Shown: positions 1 to 9,242, counted from the first letter of the stretch. The stretch is DNA of 17,404 nt from JANNSW01 sp031431235 (GCA_031431235.1 JANPDA010000472.1:1-17404), one strand, 5' to 3'. Program-made: numbers and translations. The notes: generated by a model not told the origin, from the letters alone.

Positions 1-597
1 TCCAGCCTGCTCGCCCGCAACGATGCGAGCGTGCTGCTGATGATGGGAGCGGGCCGGCTCGCGCCCTATCTGATCGCGGCGCACGCCTCCGTCCGGCCGA
101 TCAGCCGCGTGCTGATCTGGAACCGGACGCGGGCCAACGCCGAAGCGCTCGCAGCCCGGCTCGACCGGCCGGGGTTGTCAGTTGTTGTCGCCGACGACCC
201 GGCCGTCGCCGCCAAGACAGCCGACATCGTCAGCTGCGCTACCTATGCGACCGAGCCGATCCTGCACGGCGCGTGGTTGCGCCCCGGCGCCCATGTGGAC
301 CTGGTCGGTGGCTACGCGCCCCATTTCCGCGAGGCGGACGGGCAAGCCGTGCGCCGGGCCGGCGGCCGGCTGTTCGTCGATTCGCGCCAATCGACGGTCG
401 GCGTTTGCGGCGACGTGATCGGGCCCATGACCGAGGGCGTGCTCGCCGAGGACGGGATCACCGACCTGTTCGAGCTGGCGAGCGGCAAGCGCCCCGGCCG
501 GCAGGCCGAAAGCGAGATCACCGTCTTCAAATCGGGCGGCGGCGGCCACGAGGATCTGGCGGCCGCACTCGCGCTCGTCGAGCGGGCGGGGCGGTAA
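1..597 (+). CDS. Ornithine cyclodeaminase / mu-crystallin family protein (5' end outside window)
   Basis: This is the C-terminal 198 residues of an NAD(P)-dependent enzyme of the ornithine cyclodeaminase/mu-crystallin family; the reading frame is open from the first base, so the start lies upstream. A Rossmann dinucleotide-binding turn (GAGRLA, visible residues 16-21) is followed by the beta strand VLIWNRT. The family-typical run DIVSCATYATEPIL...GAWLRPGAHVDLVGG comes next, then the C-terminal region with STVGVCGDVIGPM and SGGGGHEDLA. Family members deaminate ornithine to proline or reduce cyclic imino acids such as 1-pyrroline-2-carboxylate; the specificity cannot be read here. The gene ends 95 bases before the permease gene on the same strand, so it may be the first visible member of the amino-acid/amide catabolic operon. 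Family is confident, substrate unknown. Confidence 0.85.
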   Translation, partial: SSLLARNDASVLLMMGAGRLAPYLIAAHASVRPISRVLIWNRTRANAEALAARLDRPGLSVVVADDPAVAAKTADIVSCATYATEPILHGAWLRPGAHVDLVGGYAPHFREADGQAVRRAGGRLFVDSRQSTVGVCGDVIGPMTEGVLAEDGITDLFELASGKRPGRQAESEITVFKSGGGGHEDLAAALALVERAGR

Positions 598-692
598 TGG
601 AACGGGCGACCGACACAAGCTGACCCGGATGAGAAGCGTTCGAGCGGACGGCCTTGTCGTTTCGAATCTGAATCGACGATCCTCGACCTCCC

Positions 693-1580
693 TTGACAAC
701 CCAGTCCGCCAAAGCCCTATTCGCGGCGATGGCGGACCTCTGGCGGCGTTTCAGCAAGGACTGGGCGGCAGTGCTCGGGCTGATATTGGTTGGGCTGATG
801 GGTCTGGCTGCCATCGGCGCGCCACTGCTCGCGCCGTTCGATCCCAATGAGCAGTTCCTCGACGGTCTGACCGTGGAAGGCTCGCCCTTGCCACCGTCGT
901 CGCGGTTCTGGTTTGGCACCGACACGCTCGGCCGCGATCAGCTCTCGCGGGTGCTCCATGGTGCAGGCACCTCATTGCTCATCGGCGTCCTTGCCAATGG
1001 CGTCGCCGTGCTGATCGGCACACTGATGGGTGTGACCGCGGGCTACCTCAAAGGCTATGTGGGCGCCGCCATCATGCGCTTCACCGATCTCATGATGGCC
1101 TTCCCGGCGCTGCTGCTCGGCATCGCACTGGCAGCCATCCTGAAGCCGTCGCTGCTCATCGTCGCGCTGGTCATCGCTCTGGTGAACTGGGTGCAGATCG
1201 CGCGCGTCGTCTACACCGAGACCCTTGCCCTCTCGGAGCGTGAATACATCGAGGCCGCGCGAGCGCTCGGCGCCCGGCCATCGCGTATCCTGCTCCGGCA
1301 TCTGCTGCCACATCTGCTGCCGACCGTGCTGATTTACGGAACCCTCGGCATCGCGACCACGGTGCTGTTCGAAGCGACGCTGTCGTTTCTCGGTGTTGGC
1401 GTGCAACCGCCGACACCCTCCTGGGGCAAGATGATCTTCGAGAGCCAGAGCTATTTCCTGACGGCGCCCTGGCTGGTGTTCATCCCCGGCGCCGCGATTC
1501 TCCTCGTCGCGCTCGGTTTCACTCTCGTGGGTGACGGCTTGCGCGATGCGCTCGATCCGACGCAGCGGGGGCGCCGCTGA
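693..1580 (+). CDS. Dipeptide/oligopeptide ABC transporter permease, DppC/OppC type
   Basis: Inner-membrane permease of a peptide/nickel-type ABC importer, 295 residues if it starts at TTG 693. An in-frame stop at 669-671 limits the start, and the next candidate is ATG 729; neither has a clear ribosome-binding site. The cytoplasmic N-terminus is followed by the first membrane helix (about residues 25-48, ending LLAPFDP). The DppC-type segment FGTDTLGRDQLSRVLHG lies at 74-90, with further hydrophobic helices at about 95-118, 130-150 and 153-172. The EAA loop that docks onto the ATPases is at about 187-210 (EAARALG...LLPHLLP). Its stop overlaps the start of the DppB-type gene by one base (TGATG), so the two are translationally coupled. 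The order C before B is less usual than B before C. Confidence 0.93.
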   Translation: MTTQSAKALFAAMADLWRRFSKDWAAVLGLILVGLMGLAAIGAPLLAPFDPNEQFLDGLTVEGSPLPPSSRFWFGTDTLGRDQLSRVLHGAGTSLLIGVLANGVAVLIGTLMGVTAGYLKGYVGAAIMRFTDLMMAFPALLLGIALAAILKPSLLIVALVIALVNWVQIARVVYTETLALSEREYIEAARALGARPSRILLRHLLPHLLPTVLIYGTLGIATTVLFEATLSFLGVGVQPPTPSWGKMIFESQSYFLTAPWLVFIPGAAILLVALGFTLVGDGLRDALDPTQRGRR

Positions 1581-2500
1581 TGCTGCGCTATCTTGCCGGG
1601 CGACTTGTGACGTCCGTCGGTATTCTGCTGGGTGTTACCCTGATCACCTTCATGCTCACCTTTCTCATTCCCGCCGATCCGGTGGCCATGATTGCCGGGC
1701 GCAATTCCACTGCCGAGACCCGGGCCGTCATCCGCCAGCAACTCGGACTCGATCGGCCAATGCCCGTGCAATACGCTGACTATGTCGGCAGACTCGCGAG
1801 AGGCGATTTTGGCCGTTCCTTTGCCCGCAAGACCGATGTGGGCGATCTGATCTGGTCGCGGCTGCCGGCAACATTGCTGCTGATGCTCGGCGCCATCATC
1901 GCCGAGCTCGCCATCGGCATCCCGGCCGGCATCTATGCGGCCACGCGCCGCGGCAGCCGCAGCGACAAGGCGGTCATGACACTATCCTTCGTGGGAGTCT
2001 CGGCGCCGCAATTCGTGGTCGGCCTGTCGCTGCTCTATGTGTTCGCCTACATGCTCGGTTGGTTTCCGCTGGGAGGCTACGGGACGCTCTGGCATCTGGT
2101 GCTGCCGGCCGTGACGATGGGCATCGCGGGCGGCGGCTGGTACAGCCGCATGATGCGCTCATCCATGGTCGATGTGCTGCGCCAGGACTACATCCGCACC
2201 GCACGCGCCAAGGGTGTTCCGGAATGGCGCGTTGTCATGAAGCATGCCGCCCGCAACGCCGTGCTTCCGATCATCGCCATGATCGGGCTCGATGTCGGGA
2301 TCTTCATGTCGGGCGCGGTCGTGGTCGAGAGTGTTTTCGGTTGGCCGGGCATTGGCCAACTGCTGTGGCAGGCCATTCAGACCATCGACATTCCGATCAT
2401 CATGGGCGTCACCACGGTCGCGGCCGGGTTCATCATTCTGGGCAATCTGCTGGCCGACCTGGTCGCGCCGCTCATTGACCCACGTATCCGTTTGGGATGA
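1580..2500 (+). CDS. Dipeptide/oligopeptide ABC transporter permease, DppB/OppB type
   Basis: Second inner-membrane permease of the importer, 306 residues. The N-terminal helix (MLRYLAGRLVTSVGILLGVT) runs into FLIPADPVAMIAG. The DppB-type periplasmic segment QQLGLDRPMPVQYADYVGRL and the GDFGRSF motif (about residues 75-81) follow, then membrane helices and the EAA-type coupling loop near residues 206-235 (YIRTARAKGVPEW...NAVLPI). The ATG overlaps the preceding stop codon. The length is normal for the family (about 300-340). It forms the transmembrane channel with the DppC-type protein and is powered by the two ATPases encoded at 5237-7224. Family assignment is firm; the transported compound cannot be deduced. 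Confidence 0.94.
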   Translation: MLRYLAGRLVTSVGILLGVTLITFMLTFLIPADPVAMIAGRNSTAETRAVIRQQLGLDRPMPVQYADYVGRLARGDFGRSFARKTDVGDLIWSRLPATLLLMLGAIIAELAIGIPAGIYAATRRGSRSDKAVMTLSFVGVSAPQFVVGLSLLYVFAYMLGWFPLGGYGTLWHLVLPAVTMGIAGGGWYSRMMRSSMVDVLRQDYIRTARAKGVPEWRVVMKHAARNAVLPIIAMIGLDVGIFMSGAVVVESVFGWPGIGQLLWQAIQTIDIPIIMGVTTVAAGFIILGNLLADLVAPLIDPRIRLG

Positions 2501-2564
2501 TATGGCGTCACTCGGGTGCCGGGCTCCGCTCATGATTGCCGGGACCAAAAAGGGAGGTTTATCC

Positions 2565-4181
2565 ATGAAACGCGCTTTCTTGGGCGCTGCTGCCGCCGTT
2601 CTGCTGGCGCTTGGCGGCCCCGCACTGGCCGAAGAGCCCAAACAGGGTGGGGCGGTCGTCGTAACGTTCAACAACGATCTGACTACGCTCGACCCCCAGG
2701 TGGGCTACGACTGGCAGAACTGGTCGGTGATCAAGGCGATGTTCGATGGCCTGATGGACTACAAGCCAGGCACCACGGAACTGGTGCCAGACCTGGCCGA
2801 AAGCTTCACGCTTTCGGACGATGGCATGACCTACACCTTCAAGTTGCGCGACGGTGTCAAGTTTCACAATGGGCGGGTGATGATAGCGGCAGACGTCAAG
2901 TGGTCGATCGAAAGAGCGGTCAATCCGGCCACGCTGTCACCCGGTGCCAGCTATTTCTCGGCCATCGAGGGCTATGAGGACATGGCCGGAGGCAAAGCAA
3001 AGGAGCTGGCAGGTGTTACGGCTAGCGACGACAAGACGGTGGTCATCACGCTGGCGCGGCCCGATGCGACCTTCCTCCACGTGCTCGCTCTCAATTTCGC
3101 GCTCACCGTGCCCAAGGAGGCCGTCGAGGCGGCAGGCGCCGATTGGGGCAAGAAGCCCGTGGGCACCGGCGCATTCGAGTTTGTCGAGTGGTTGCCGGGT
3201 CAGCAGCTGGTGCTCGAGCGCAACAAGGATCATTACAAGCCCGGTGTTCCCTTTCTCGACAAGGTGACCTTTCTGTTCGGCCTCGATCCGACGGTTGCCG
3301 TGCTGAAGCTCAAGAACGGCGAGGTCGACATCCTGGGTGATGGCATACCACCGGCGCAGTTCACCGAGGCCATGTCCGATCCCGCCAACAAGGATCTGAT
3401 TGCCGCAGGCGACCAGTTGCAAACGGGCTACGTGACCATGAATGTCACCATGCCGCCGTTTGACAATCTGAAGGTCCGGCAGGCGGTCAACATGGCGATC
3501 AACAAGGACCGCATCGTCAAGATCATCAACAACCGCGCGGTAACCGCCTCGCAGCCCCTGCCGCCGGCCATGCCCGGCTACAATACCGAAAACAAGGGCT
3601 TTGCCTTCGATCCCGACGGGGCCAAGAAGCTGCTGGCCGAAGCCGGCATGGCCGATGGCTTCACGACCGAGATCTACGCCATGAACGTCGATCCCAATCC
3701 GCGCATCGCCCAGGCGATCCAGCAGGACCTGGCGGCCGTCGGCATAAAGGCCGAGATCAAGTCGGTCGCTCAAGCCGAGGTGATTGCGGCGGGCGGCACA
3801 GGTAAGGTGCCCATGATCTGGTCGGGCGGCATGGCCTGGATCGCGGATTTCCCCGATCCAGCCGGATTCTTCTACCCGATCCTCGGTTGCGGTGGTGCGG
3901 TCGATGGCGGCTGGAACTGGGCGCGCTATTGCAACAAGGCGCTCGACGATCGGGCGGCCAAGGCCGACTCCATGGTGAAGTCCGATCAGGCGGATGCGCG
4001 CACGCAGGCTTGGAAGGCGATCTTCGACGACGTGTCGAAGGATGCACCCTGGGTGCCGGTCTTCAACGAGAAGCGCTTCACCTATCATTCCGCGCGGCTC
4101 GGCGGCGATCCATCCCTCTACACCGATCCCATCCATATCCCGGTCAACTACGACTACATCTTCGCAAAAGACGCGCAATAG
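2565..4181 (+). CDS. ABC transporter extracellular substrate-binding protein, family 5 (DppA/OppA type)
   Basis: Periplasmic solute-binding protein of the importer, 538 residues. The start at ATG 2565 is chosen because a strong ribosome-binding site (AGGGAGG, 2551-2557) lies 7 bases upstream and because it gives a classical Sec signal peptide: MKR, a hydrophobic core, then ALA before EEPKQGG, with predicted cleavage after residue 22. The mature protein shows SBP_bac_5 features: a first strand with TTLDPQVGYD, then MFDGLMDY, LVPDLAESFTLSDDGMTYTF and LRDGVKFHNG (about 48-104), and a C-terminal lobe ending near PVNYDYIFAKDAQ. No lipobox is visible, so it is probably soluble. The strong site and its own intergenic spacing fit higher expression than the membrane subunits. 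An extended inverted repeat begins at its stop codon. Confidence 0.95.
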   Translation: MKRAFLGAAAAVLLALGGPALAEEPKQGGAVVVTFNNDLTTLDPQVGYDWQNWSVIKAMFDGLMDYKPGTTELVPDLAESFTLSDDGMTYTFKLRDGVKFHNGRVMIAADVKWSIERAVNPATLSPGASYFSAIEGYEDMAGGKAKELAGVTASDDKTVVITLARPDATFLHVLALNFALTVPKEAVEAAGADWGKKPVGTGAFEFVEWLPGQQLVLERNKDHYKPGVPFLDKVTFLFGLDPTVAVLKLKNGEVDILGDGIPPAQFTEAMSDPANKDLIAAGDQLQTGYVTMNVTMPPFDNLKVRQAVNMAINKDRIVKIINNRAVTASQPLPPAMPGYNTENKGFAFDPDGAKKLLAEAGMADGFTTEIYAMNVDPNPRIAQAIQQDLAAVGIKAEIKSVAQAEVIAAGGTGKVPMIWSGGMAWIADFPDPAGFFYPILGCGGAVDGGWNWARYCNKALDDRAAKADSMVKSDQADARTQAWKAIFDDVSKDAPWVPVFNEKRFTYHSARLGGDPSLYTDPIHIPVNYDYIFAKDAQ

Positions 4182-4277
4182 CAACAAAGACCGTGAAGTC
4201 GTGAAGTCGCCAAATCGGCAAATCGTGCCCTCCGACTTGGCGACTTTACCACTTGGCGATTTCACGTCTTTGTTGCT
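4180..4277 (+). repeat. Long imperfect inverted repeat between binding-protein and amidase genes
   Basis: The outer arms AGCAACAAAGAC (4180-4191) and GTCTTTGTTGCT (4266-4277) are perfectly complementary over 12 bp. Inside, GTGAAGTCG (4193-4201) faces CGATTTCAC (4257-4265) with one G-U pair. Short related motifs of the type GCCAAATCG/GCCAAGTCG recur on both arms up to a small loop near 4226-4230. The element starts inside the last codon of the binding-protein gene and fills the intergenic gap. Such structures after highly expressed binding-protein genes commonly stabilise the upstream mRNA or reduce read-through; that role is inference. There is no run of T, so a classical terminator is unlikely, and downstream operon genes follow. 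Confidence 0.7.
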
Positions 4278-4304
4278 GCCCAAGTGCCCCACTGGAACCA
4301 ACTC

Positions 4305-5236
4305 ATGCACCATCACACCATCCACGCCCACCAGTGCCACTATGGCTGGAACAATGCCAATACGCCGGTCGTGATGGCGCGGCCTGGGGAAACGATCGAG
4401 TTTCACCCGGTCGATTCCTCGGGCGGGCAACTGACAGCCACCTCGACCGTGGCCGATCTTGCCAAGCTGGATTTCGCCAAGGTGAACCCGGTGGCCGGCC
4501 CCGTCTTCATCGATGGCGCGATGCCGGGCGATGCGATCAAGGTGACGCTGCTGGATTTCACGCCGTCAGGATGGGGCTGGACGGCCAACATCCCCGGCTT
4601 CGGTTTGCTCGCGGATCATTTCAAGGAGCCGGCGCTGCATATCTGGAGCTATGACAAGGTCAGCCTGCAGCCGGCCGCTTTCGGTCCGGGCGGGCGCGTG
4701 CCGCTGAAGCCGTTCTGCGGCACTATCGGCCTTGCCCCAGCCGAACCCGGCACCCATTCGATCGTCCCGCCCCGCCGCGTTGGCGGCAATATGGACATCC
4801 GCGACATGGCGGCAGGCACCGAGCTCTACCTGCCCGTCGAGGTCGCCGGCGGCCTGTTTTCGGTCGGTGACACGCATGCCACACAAGGCGACGGCGAAGT
4901 CTGCGGCACGGCCATCGAGAGCCCGTGCTCGCTGTCGGCTCGTTTCGACCTGATCAAGGACGCCAACCTGAAGTTCCCGCGCTTCACGACGCCTGGCCCG
5001 GTTGCACGTCATCTCGACTATGCCGGTTACGAGGCCACAACGGGCATAGGTCCCGATCTGATGGAGGCCGCACGATCGGCGGTCCTGGCAATGGTGGAGC
5101 TGATCGCCAAGACGCATCACGTGTCGGAGGTCGACGCCTACATGCTCTGCTCGGTCGCCGGCGACCTCAAGATCAGCGAGCTCGTCGATATGCCCAATTG
5201 GGTGGTCTCGTTCTATTTCCCGCGCTGCATCTTCAA

Positions 5237-5240
<4 letters not shown>
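4305..5240 (+). CDS. Acetamidase/formamidase family protein (FmdA/AmdA)
   Basis: Cytoplasmic amidohydrolase family releasing ammonia from short aliphatic amides, 311 residues from ATG 4305. GTG 4284 would add seven residues, and neither start has a strong ribosome-binding site. ATG 4305 gives the histidine-rich N-terminus MHHHTIHAHQCHYGW. Family hallmarks are AMPGDAIKVTLLD, then GWGWTANIPGFGLL, the GTIGLAPAEPG segment and the strongly conserved block VGGNMDIRDM...GGLFSVGDTHATQGDGEVCGTAIE (about residues 162-207, shown here with a gap). The C-terminus has TGIGPDLMEAAR and CSVAGDLKISELVDMP. The stop overlaps the ATPase gene start (ATGATG), so it is cotranscribed with the importer. This suggests that the imported compound, or a breakdown product, is an amide. 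Formamide, acetamide or another amide are equally possible. Confidence 0.92.
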
Positions 5241-6216
<976 letters not shown>

Positions 6217-6220
<4 letters not shown>

Positions 6221-7224
6221 CCCGAGCAACCACCGCACCCGACCTGCTGCTCGAAGCCGAGGGCCTGGCAAAACACTATCGAGCGCGCGATGGCCGTGGC
6301 GTCGTCAAGGCCGTGGACGGGGTGTCGCTGACGCTGCGCGCCGGTGAAGTGCTCGGCATTGTCGGGGAATCCGGCTGCGGTAAGTCGACCTTGGCGCGAC
6401 TGCTACTCCGGCTGATCGAGCCGACCGCTGGAACCATCCGCTTTGCCGGCGAGGATCTGATGGGGCTTGGGGCCGCGCAACTCCGCGCCCGCCGTCGCGA
6501 CATGCAAATGGTCTTCCAGGACCCCTACGCCTCGCTCGATCCGCGGATGACGGTCGCCGAAATCATCGCCGAACCGCTTGATATCCACGCCATTGGCACC
6601 CGCAAAGACCGATTGGCCAAAGTCGAGACCCTGCTCGATATGGTCGGCCTGGGGGCGAAGGCCGCCCACCTCTACCCGCACGAATTTTCCGGCGGACAGC
6701 GCCAGCGCATCGGCATCGCGCGCGCCATCGCGCTCGAACCCAAGCTGGTGATCCTGGACGAGCCGGTGTCGGCCCTCGACGTCTCGATCCAGGCCCAGAT
6801 CCTCAATCTGCTGGCGGAGTTGAAAGCCAGGTTGAAACTGTCCTACATCTTCATCTCGCACGATCTGTCCGTGGTCGAGCACATCAGCGACCGGGTTGTG
6901 GTGATGTATCTCGGGCGCGTGGTCGAGACCGCGCCGGTCGCGGACCTGTTTGCATCGCCCAAGCACCCCTATACCGAGGCGCTGATGTCAGCCGTGCCGG
7001 GCCTCGGCGCGAAACAATCGCTCGCCCGCATCGTCCTCAAAGGCGATCCGCCCAATCCAGAGCAACCACCGCCGGGATGCCCGTTCCATCCGCGCTGCCG
7101 GCACGCACTCGAGCGCTGCGCAACCGTGCTGCCGATACTTGGTGATCCTGCAGCAAGTCGATCACCACACGCCGTCGCCTGTCATCTCCATGGAGCATCC
7201 AGGCAGCTCAGCGCCGCCACCTGA
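6217..7224 (+). CDS. Dipeptide/oligopeptide ABC transporter ATP-binding protein, DppF/OppF type
   Basis: Second ATPase subunit, 335 residues. ATG 6217 overlaps the preceding TGA (ATGA), the usual coupling in these operons, and is preferred over an in-frame ATG at 6148 inside the upstream gene. Walker A GESGCGKST is at residues 50-58, Q-loop FQDP at 100-103, signature FSGGQ at 157-161, Walker B VILDE at 178-182 and the switch histidine in ISHD at 215. The C-terminal tail has NPEQPPPGCPFHPRC, characteristic of the OppF group. It is the last gene of the importer operon; after it comes a 345-base stretch without a convincing gene, and the next gene is convergent. Confidence 0.95.
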
Positions 7225-7524
7225 AACCAGGTCACTCGCACTCCCGCCAGATTGGCGATGTCGCTCAGCGCGACGAGGAAGCGCCTGATGGCCCATGCTC
7301 GTGCGCAATCTCGAGCGAGTTGCATGGCCTCGGCGCGGTGCGCAGGAAGAGGGGGCGTAGGGACCGGTCAATCTATTACGCGATTTGGTGTCAGCCACGC
7401 TCGATGGGCGGCGCCTGGAAGCTGCGGTCCAAGAACGCAAACCCGTTAGCAATGGCAATTCGGAATCGAGCTGCCGGTCGATTGTTGATCTAAGCCGTCA
7501 GAGGAGCACTGTCTGCAAGCAAAC
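7225..7524. other. Intergenic stretch with a possible decayed coding fragment
   Basis: No convincing intact gene is visible between the importer operon and the convergent fasciclin gene. On the minus strand a 47-codon open frame from ATG 7325 to a stop at 7182-7184 reads MQLARDCARAWAIRRF... followed by LSDIANLAGVRVTWFQ. It looks more protein-like than its surroundings and runs into the 3' end of the DppF-type gene, but it has no ribosome-binding site. It may be the remnant of a lost gene; I do not recognise the family. No terminator with a T-run is evident directly after the importer operon. Confidence 0.3.
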
Positions 7525-7557
7525 GGACGCCCGGTGAGCGGCGCTCCCCGGGCGTCC
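7525..7557 (-). terminator. Strong hairpin, likely terminator of the stress operon
   Basis: GGACGCCCGG (7525-7534) and CCGGGCGTCC (7548-7557) form a perfect 10-bp stem, extended inward by GAGC/GCTC around a GGC loop after one mismatch. It lies 12 bases beyond the fasciclin stop codon. Read on the minus strand the hairpin is followed by GTTTGCTTGC, only a weak T-tract. Read on the plus strand it is followed by TGCTTTCT, so it may serve both convergent operons. Confidence 0.65.
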
Positions 7558-7569
7558 TGCTTTCTACCA

Positions 7570-8070
7570 TCAAAGCTTCGGCATCATGACCTTGTCGATG
7601 ATGTGGATGACGCCGTTCGATGCGCGGACATCGGCCGAGACCACCTTGGCATCGCCGATGCGAAGGTCTGAACCCTTGCCGTCGATCATCAGCTGCTGGC
7701 CCCCGAGCGTCGCGAGACTCTGGCGGTCGCCTTCGAGCTGCTCGGACAGCAGTGAGCCCGCAATGATATGGTAGGAGACGACGGCGACCAGCTCGTCGCG
7801 GCTTTCTGGCAGCATGAGCATTTCCAGCGTGCCTCGCGGCAACGCATCGAAGGCCTGGTCGGACGGCGCGAACACGGTCAAAGGACCTGCCCCCGCAAGC
7901 TCGTCATCGAGGCCGGAGCTCTTGGCGGCAGCCAGCAGCCTTTCGAATATTCCTGCATCGGCTGCCACCTCGGCGATCGTTTTCGTGGCCGCAGTCGATG
8001 CGTAGGCCGTCGGGGGCAGCGGCAGCATGAGCAGTGTCAGGCCGAGCGCGGCGGCGATGGAGGTTCTCAT
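7570..8070 (-). CDS. Secreted fasciclin (FAS1) domain protein
   Basis: 166-residue exported protein with a single FAS1 domain, a fold used in cell-surface adhesion and matrix proteins. The start at 8070 is preferred over an in-frame ATG at 8112 because AAAGGA precedes it and because it yields a clean signal peptide (MRTSIAAALGLTLLMLPLPP, cleavage near the AYAS/TAATK region). Domain hallmarks are the H1-like motif LTVFAPSDQAFDALP (residues 64-78), the YH motif in VVSYHIIAGSLL (97-108) and the H2-like NGVIHIIDKVMMP (152-164). It lies 53 bases downstream of the Dps gene and is the last gene of the minus-strand group. In bacteria such small FAS1 proteins are found at the envelope; the precise role is unknown. 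Confidence 0.92.
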   Translation of the reverse strand: MRTSIAAALGLTLLMLPLPPTAYASTAATKTIAEVAADAGIFERLLAAAKSSGLDDELAGAGPLTVFAPSDQAFDALPRGTLEMLMLPESRDELVAVVSYHIIAGSLLSEQLEGDRQSLATLGGQQLMIDGKGSDLRIGDAKVVSADVRASNGVIHIIDKVMMPKL

Positions 8071-8123
8071 CGGGTCGGGTTCCTTTGGTTGGCGATCGGC
8101 GAGCGTCGCCACATCGAAGCTGG

Positions 8124-8657
8124 TCAGGTTTCGAGCTGGGCGCGCAGAAACGAGCGTTGCTTGTCGAGCAGCTTCATCGCGCCGACGACAATGTCCATGC
8201 TGGCCTCATCCTCGGCCGCGACCAGAATCTCGAAGATGCGGCGCATCTCACTGCGAGCCGTATCGTAGTCGGCCTTCAGTGCGTCGAGCACGTCGTCCGC
8301 CCTTGTCGAGCGTGGAAGGTCGCGCAGCAGCGTCGAATGGCGGGACACCTCGAATGCAGTGCCTGCCGCGACGCCACCGACCGCCATCACCCGCTCGCCG
8401 ACCTCGTCCGACAGCGCTTCGAGATCCTGGCTGAACTCGTCGAGCATCTTGTGCAGCGAGTAGAAGCTGCCACCCTTGGCGTTCCAGTGGGCGCGCTTGG
8501 CGCGCATCTTCAGATCGAGCAGATGCGCGAGGCATTGATTGAGACCGGCTACGACCGTGTCGCTCTCGCTGCTGGACAGGCCTTGGCGAGGCTTGCCCGT
8601 TGCTGCAATCGGGGAATGAGAGACTCGGGCATCGGTAGGGGAGGCTTGGCCAAGCAT
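8124..8657 (-). CDS. dps: Dps family mini-ferritin (DNA-binding protein from starved cells)
   Basis: 177-residue Dps-type protein; the family forms dodecamers that oxidise and store iron using hydrogen peroxide and often coat DNA. The start at 8657 follows TGGAGAC. An in-frame ATG exists far upstream but lies across the neighbouring small gene. The ferroxidase residues match E. coli Dps spacing exactly: His57, His69, Asp73, Asp84 and Glu88 (E. coli H51, H63, D67, D78, E82). They sit in AHWNAKG, FYSLHKMLDEF and SDEVGERV. The first 30 residues are polar with scattered Lys/Arg, as in DNA-binding tails. It sits between a 62-residue unknown gene and the fasciclin gene. Regulation from an OxyR-type site upstream of the cluster is likely but inferred. 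Confidence 0.95.
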   Translation of the reverse strand: MLGQASPTDARVSHSPIAATGKPRQGLSSSESDTVVAGLNQCLAHLLDLKMRAKRAHWNAKGGSFYSLHKMLDEFSQDLEALSDEVGERVMAVGGVAAGTAFEVSRHSTLLRDLPRSTRADDVLDALKADYDTARSEMRRIFEILVAAEDEASMDIVVGAMKLLDKQRSFLRAQLET

Positions 8658-8709
8658 ATCACTGTCTCCATTGGTTGATGCGGGCAGGTCGAAGGAATGC
8701 AACTGCGGG

Positions 8710-8898
8710 TCAGCGGCCCTGGGATATTGCTGCGAAGTGATCACGCAACTCCCGGCGTTGCGCCTCCAGATGCGCGGGCGGATCGGCATCGCGGCTGCGA
8801 TAGCTGGCAATGCACCGGCCGAGCTCGCTGTAGGTGGCACGCTCGTCGACGAGGTTGCAGACAGGCCGCCCTGCCCGGTCGGTATGATGCAGGTCCAT
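8710..8898 (-). CDS. Small hypothetical protein, 62 residues
   Basis: I do not recognise this family. The start at 8898 is set by TGGAGACC seven bases upstream, the same context as the upstream 81-residue gene. The open frame continues further upstream, but only through the overlapping gene. The product begins MDLHHTDRAGRPVCNLVDER. It has two cysteines (residues 14 and 29), no membrane segment, and a charged, probably helical C-terminal half (AHLEAQRRELRDHF). It is spaced about 55 bases from each neighbour, in step with the whole four-gene group, which supports it being a translated operon member. It could be a stress-related accessory protein to Dps; this is speculation from context only. 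Confidence 0.6.
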   Translation of the reverse strand: MDLHHTDRAGRPVCNLVDERATYSELGRCIASYRSRDADPPAHLEAQRRELRDHFAAISQGR

Positions 8899-8954
8899 GG
8901 TGGTCTCCAGGTTCTGAAGTGACATTGAGGGTGACGGCGCGGCGACGGTCGGCG

Positions 8955-9200
8955 TCATCGAGATTCGGATTGACCGGCCTGCACCGCTCCCATCAGCTCG
9001 CTCAACTGCCCTTCGGTGAGGGCACTCACGTCGATGCCTGCGCCCGACAGTGCGGTGAGCACCTCCGCGATCGGCAAGCCCTGCAGCTGATCGAGATCGA
9101 TGCCCGCTGCGGACACGATGCCGTCGACAGAGAATGCCGAGGACGACGCGCCCCCGATCAGATCTCCGAGGTGCTCGGTGAGGCGGGTGAAGTCGAACAT
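8955..9200 (-). CDS. Small hypothetical protein, 81 residues, first gene of stress operon
   Basis: Unrecognised small acidic soluble protein. The start at 9200 is chosen because TGGAGACC lies just upstream (CTGGAGACCAAGATG); an in-frame ATG at 9284 lies on top of the predicted promoter region. The product begins MFDFTRLTEHLGDLIGG and contains two related segments, AGIDLDQLQG (about residues 32-41) and AGIDVSALTEG (about 54-64), each followed by a short hydrophobic helix. This suggests an internal duplication of a helix-loop unit. There is no signal peptide or membrane segment. It is the promoter-proximal gene of the set that includes Dps and fasciclin, and an ATAG-N7-CTAT palindrome lies 107-121 bases upstream of the start codon. 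Confidence 0.65.
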   Translation of the reverse strand: MFDFTRLTEHLGDLIGGASSSAFSVDGIVSAAGIDLDQLQGLPIAEVLTALSGAGIDVSALTEGQLSELMGAVQAGQSESR

Positions 9201-9226
9201 CTTGGTCTCCAGATCGTTGCATGTGA

Positions 9227-9242
9227 GAGGCCGGAAGGCCTC
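9227..9242 (-). other. Small hairpin in 5' leader of the stress operon
   Basis: GAGGCC (9227-9232) and GGCCTC (9237-9242) are perfectly complementary around a four-base loop. It lies between the predicted promoter and the start codon at 9200. On the transcript, an AAGGAGG sequence overlaps its 5' side. It could affect leader stability or ribosome access; no known riboregulator is recognised. Confidence 0.35.

Noticed and set aside
2937..4430. A 497-codon open frame on the minus strand opposite the binding-protein gene
   Set aside because: It is antisense to a certain gene, has no recognisable domain, and long antisense frames are common in high-GC DNA.
8710..9222. Longer version of the 62-residue protein starting at 9222 after AAGGAGG
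   Set aside because: It would overlap almost the whole 81-residue gene in another frame, and the added sequence is Arg-rich and unlike a protein; the start at 8898 has its own ribosome-binding site.
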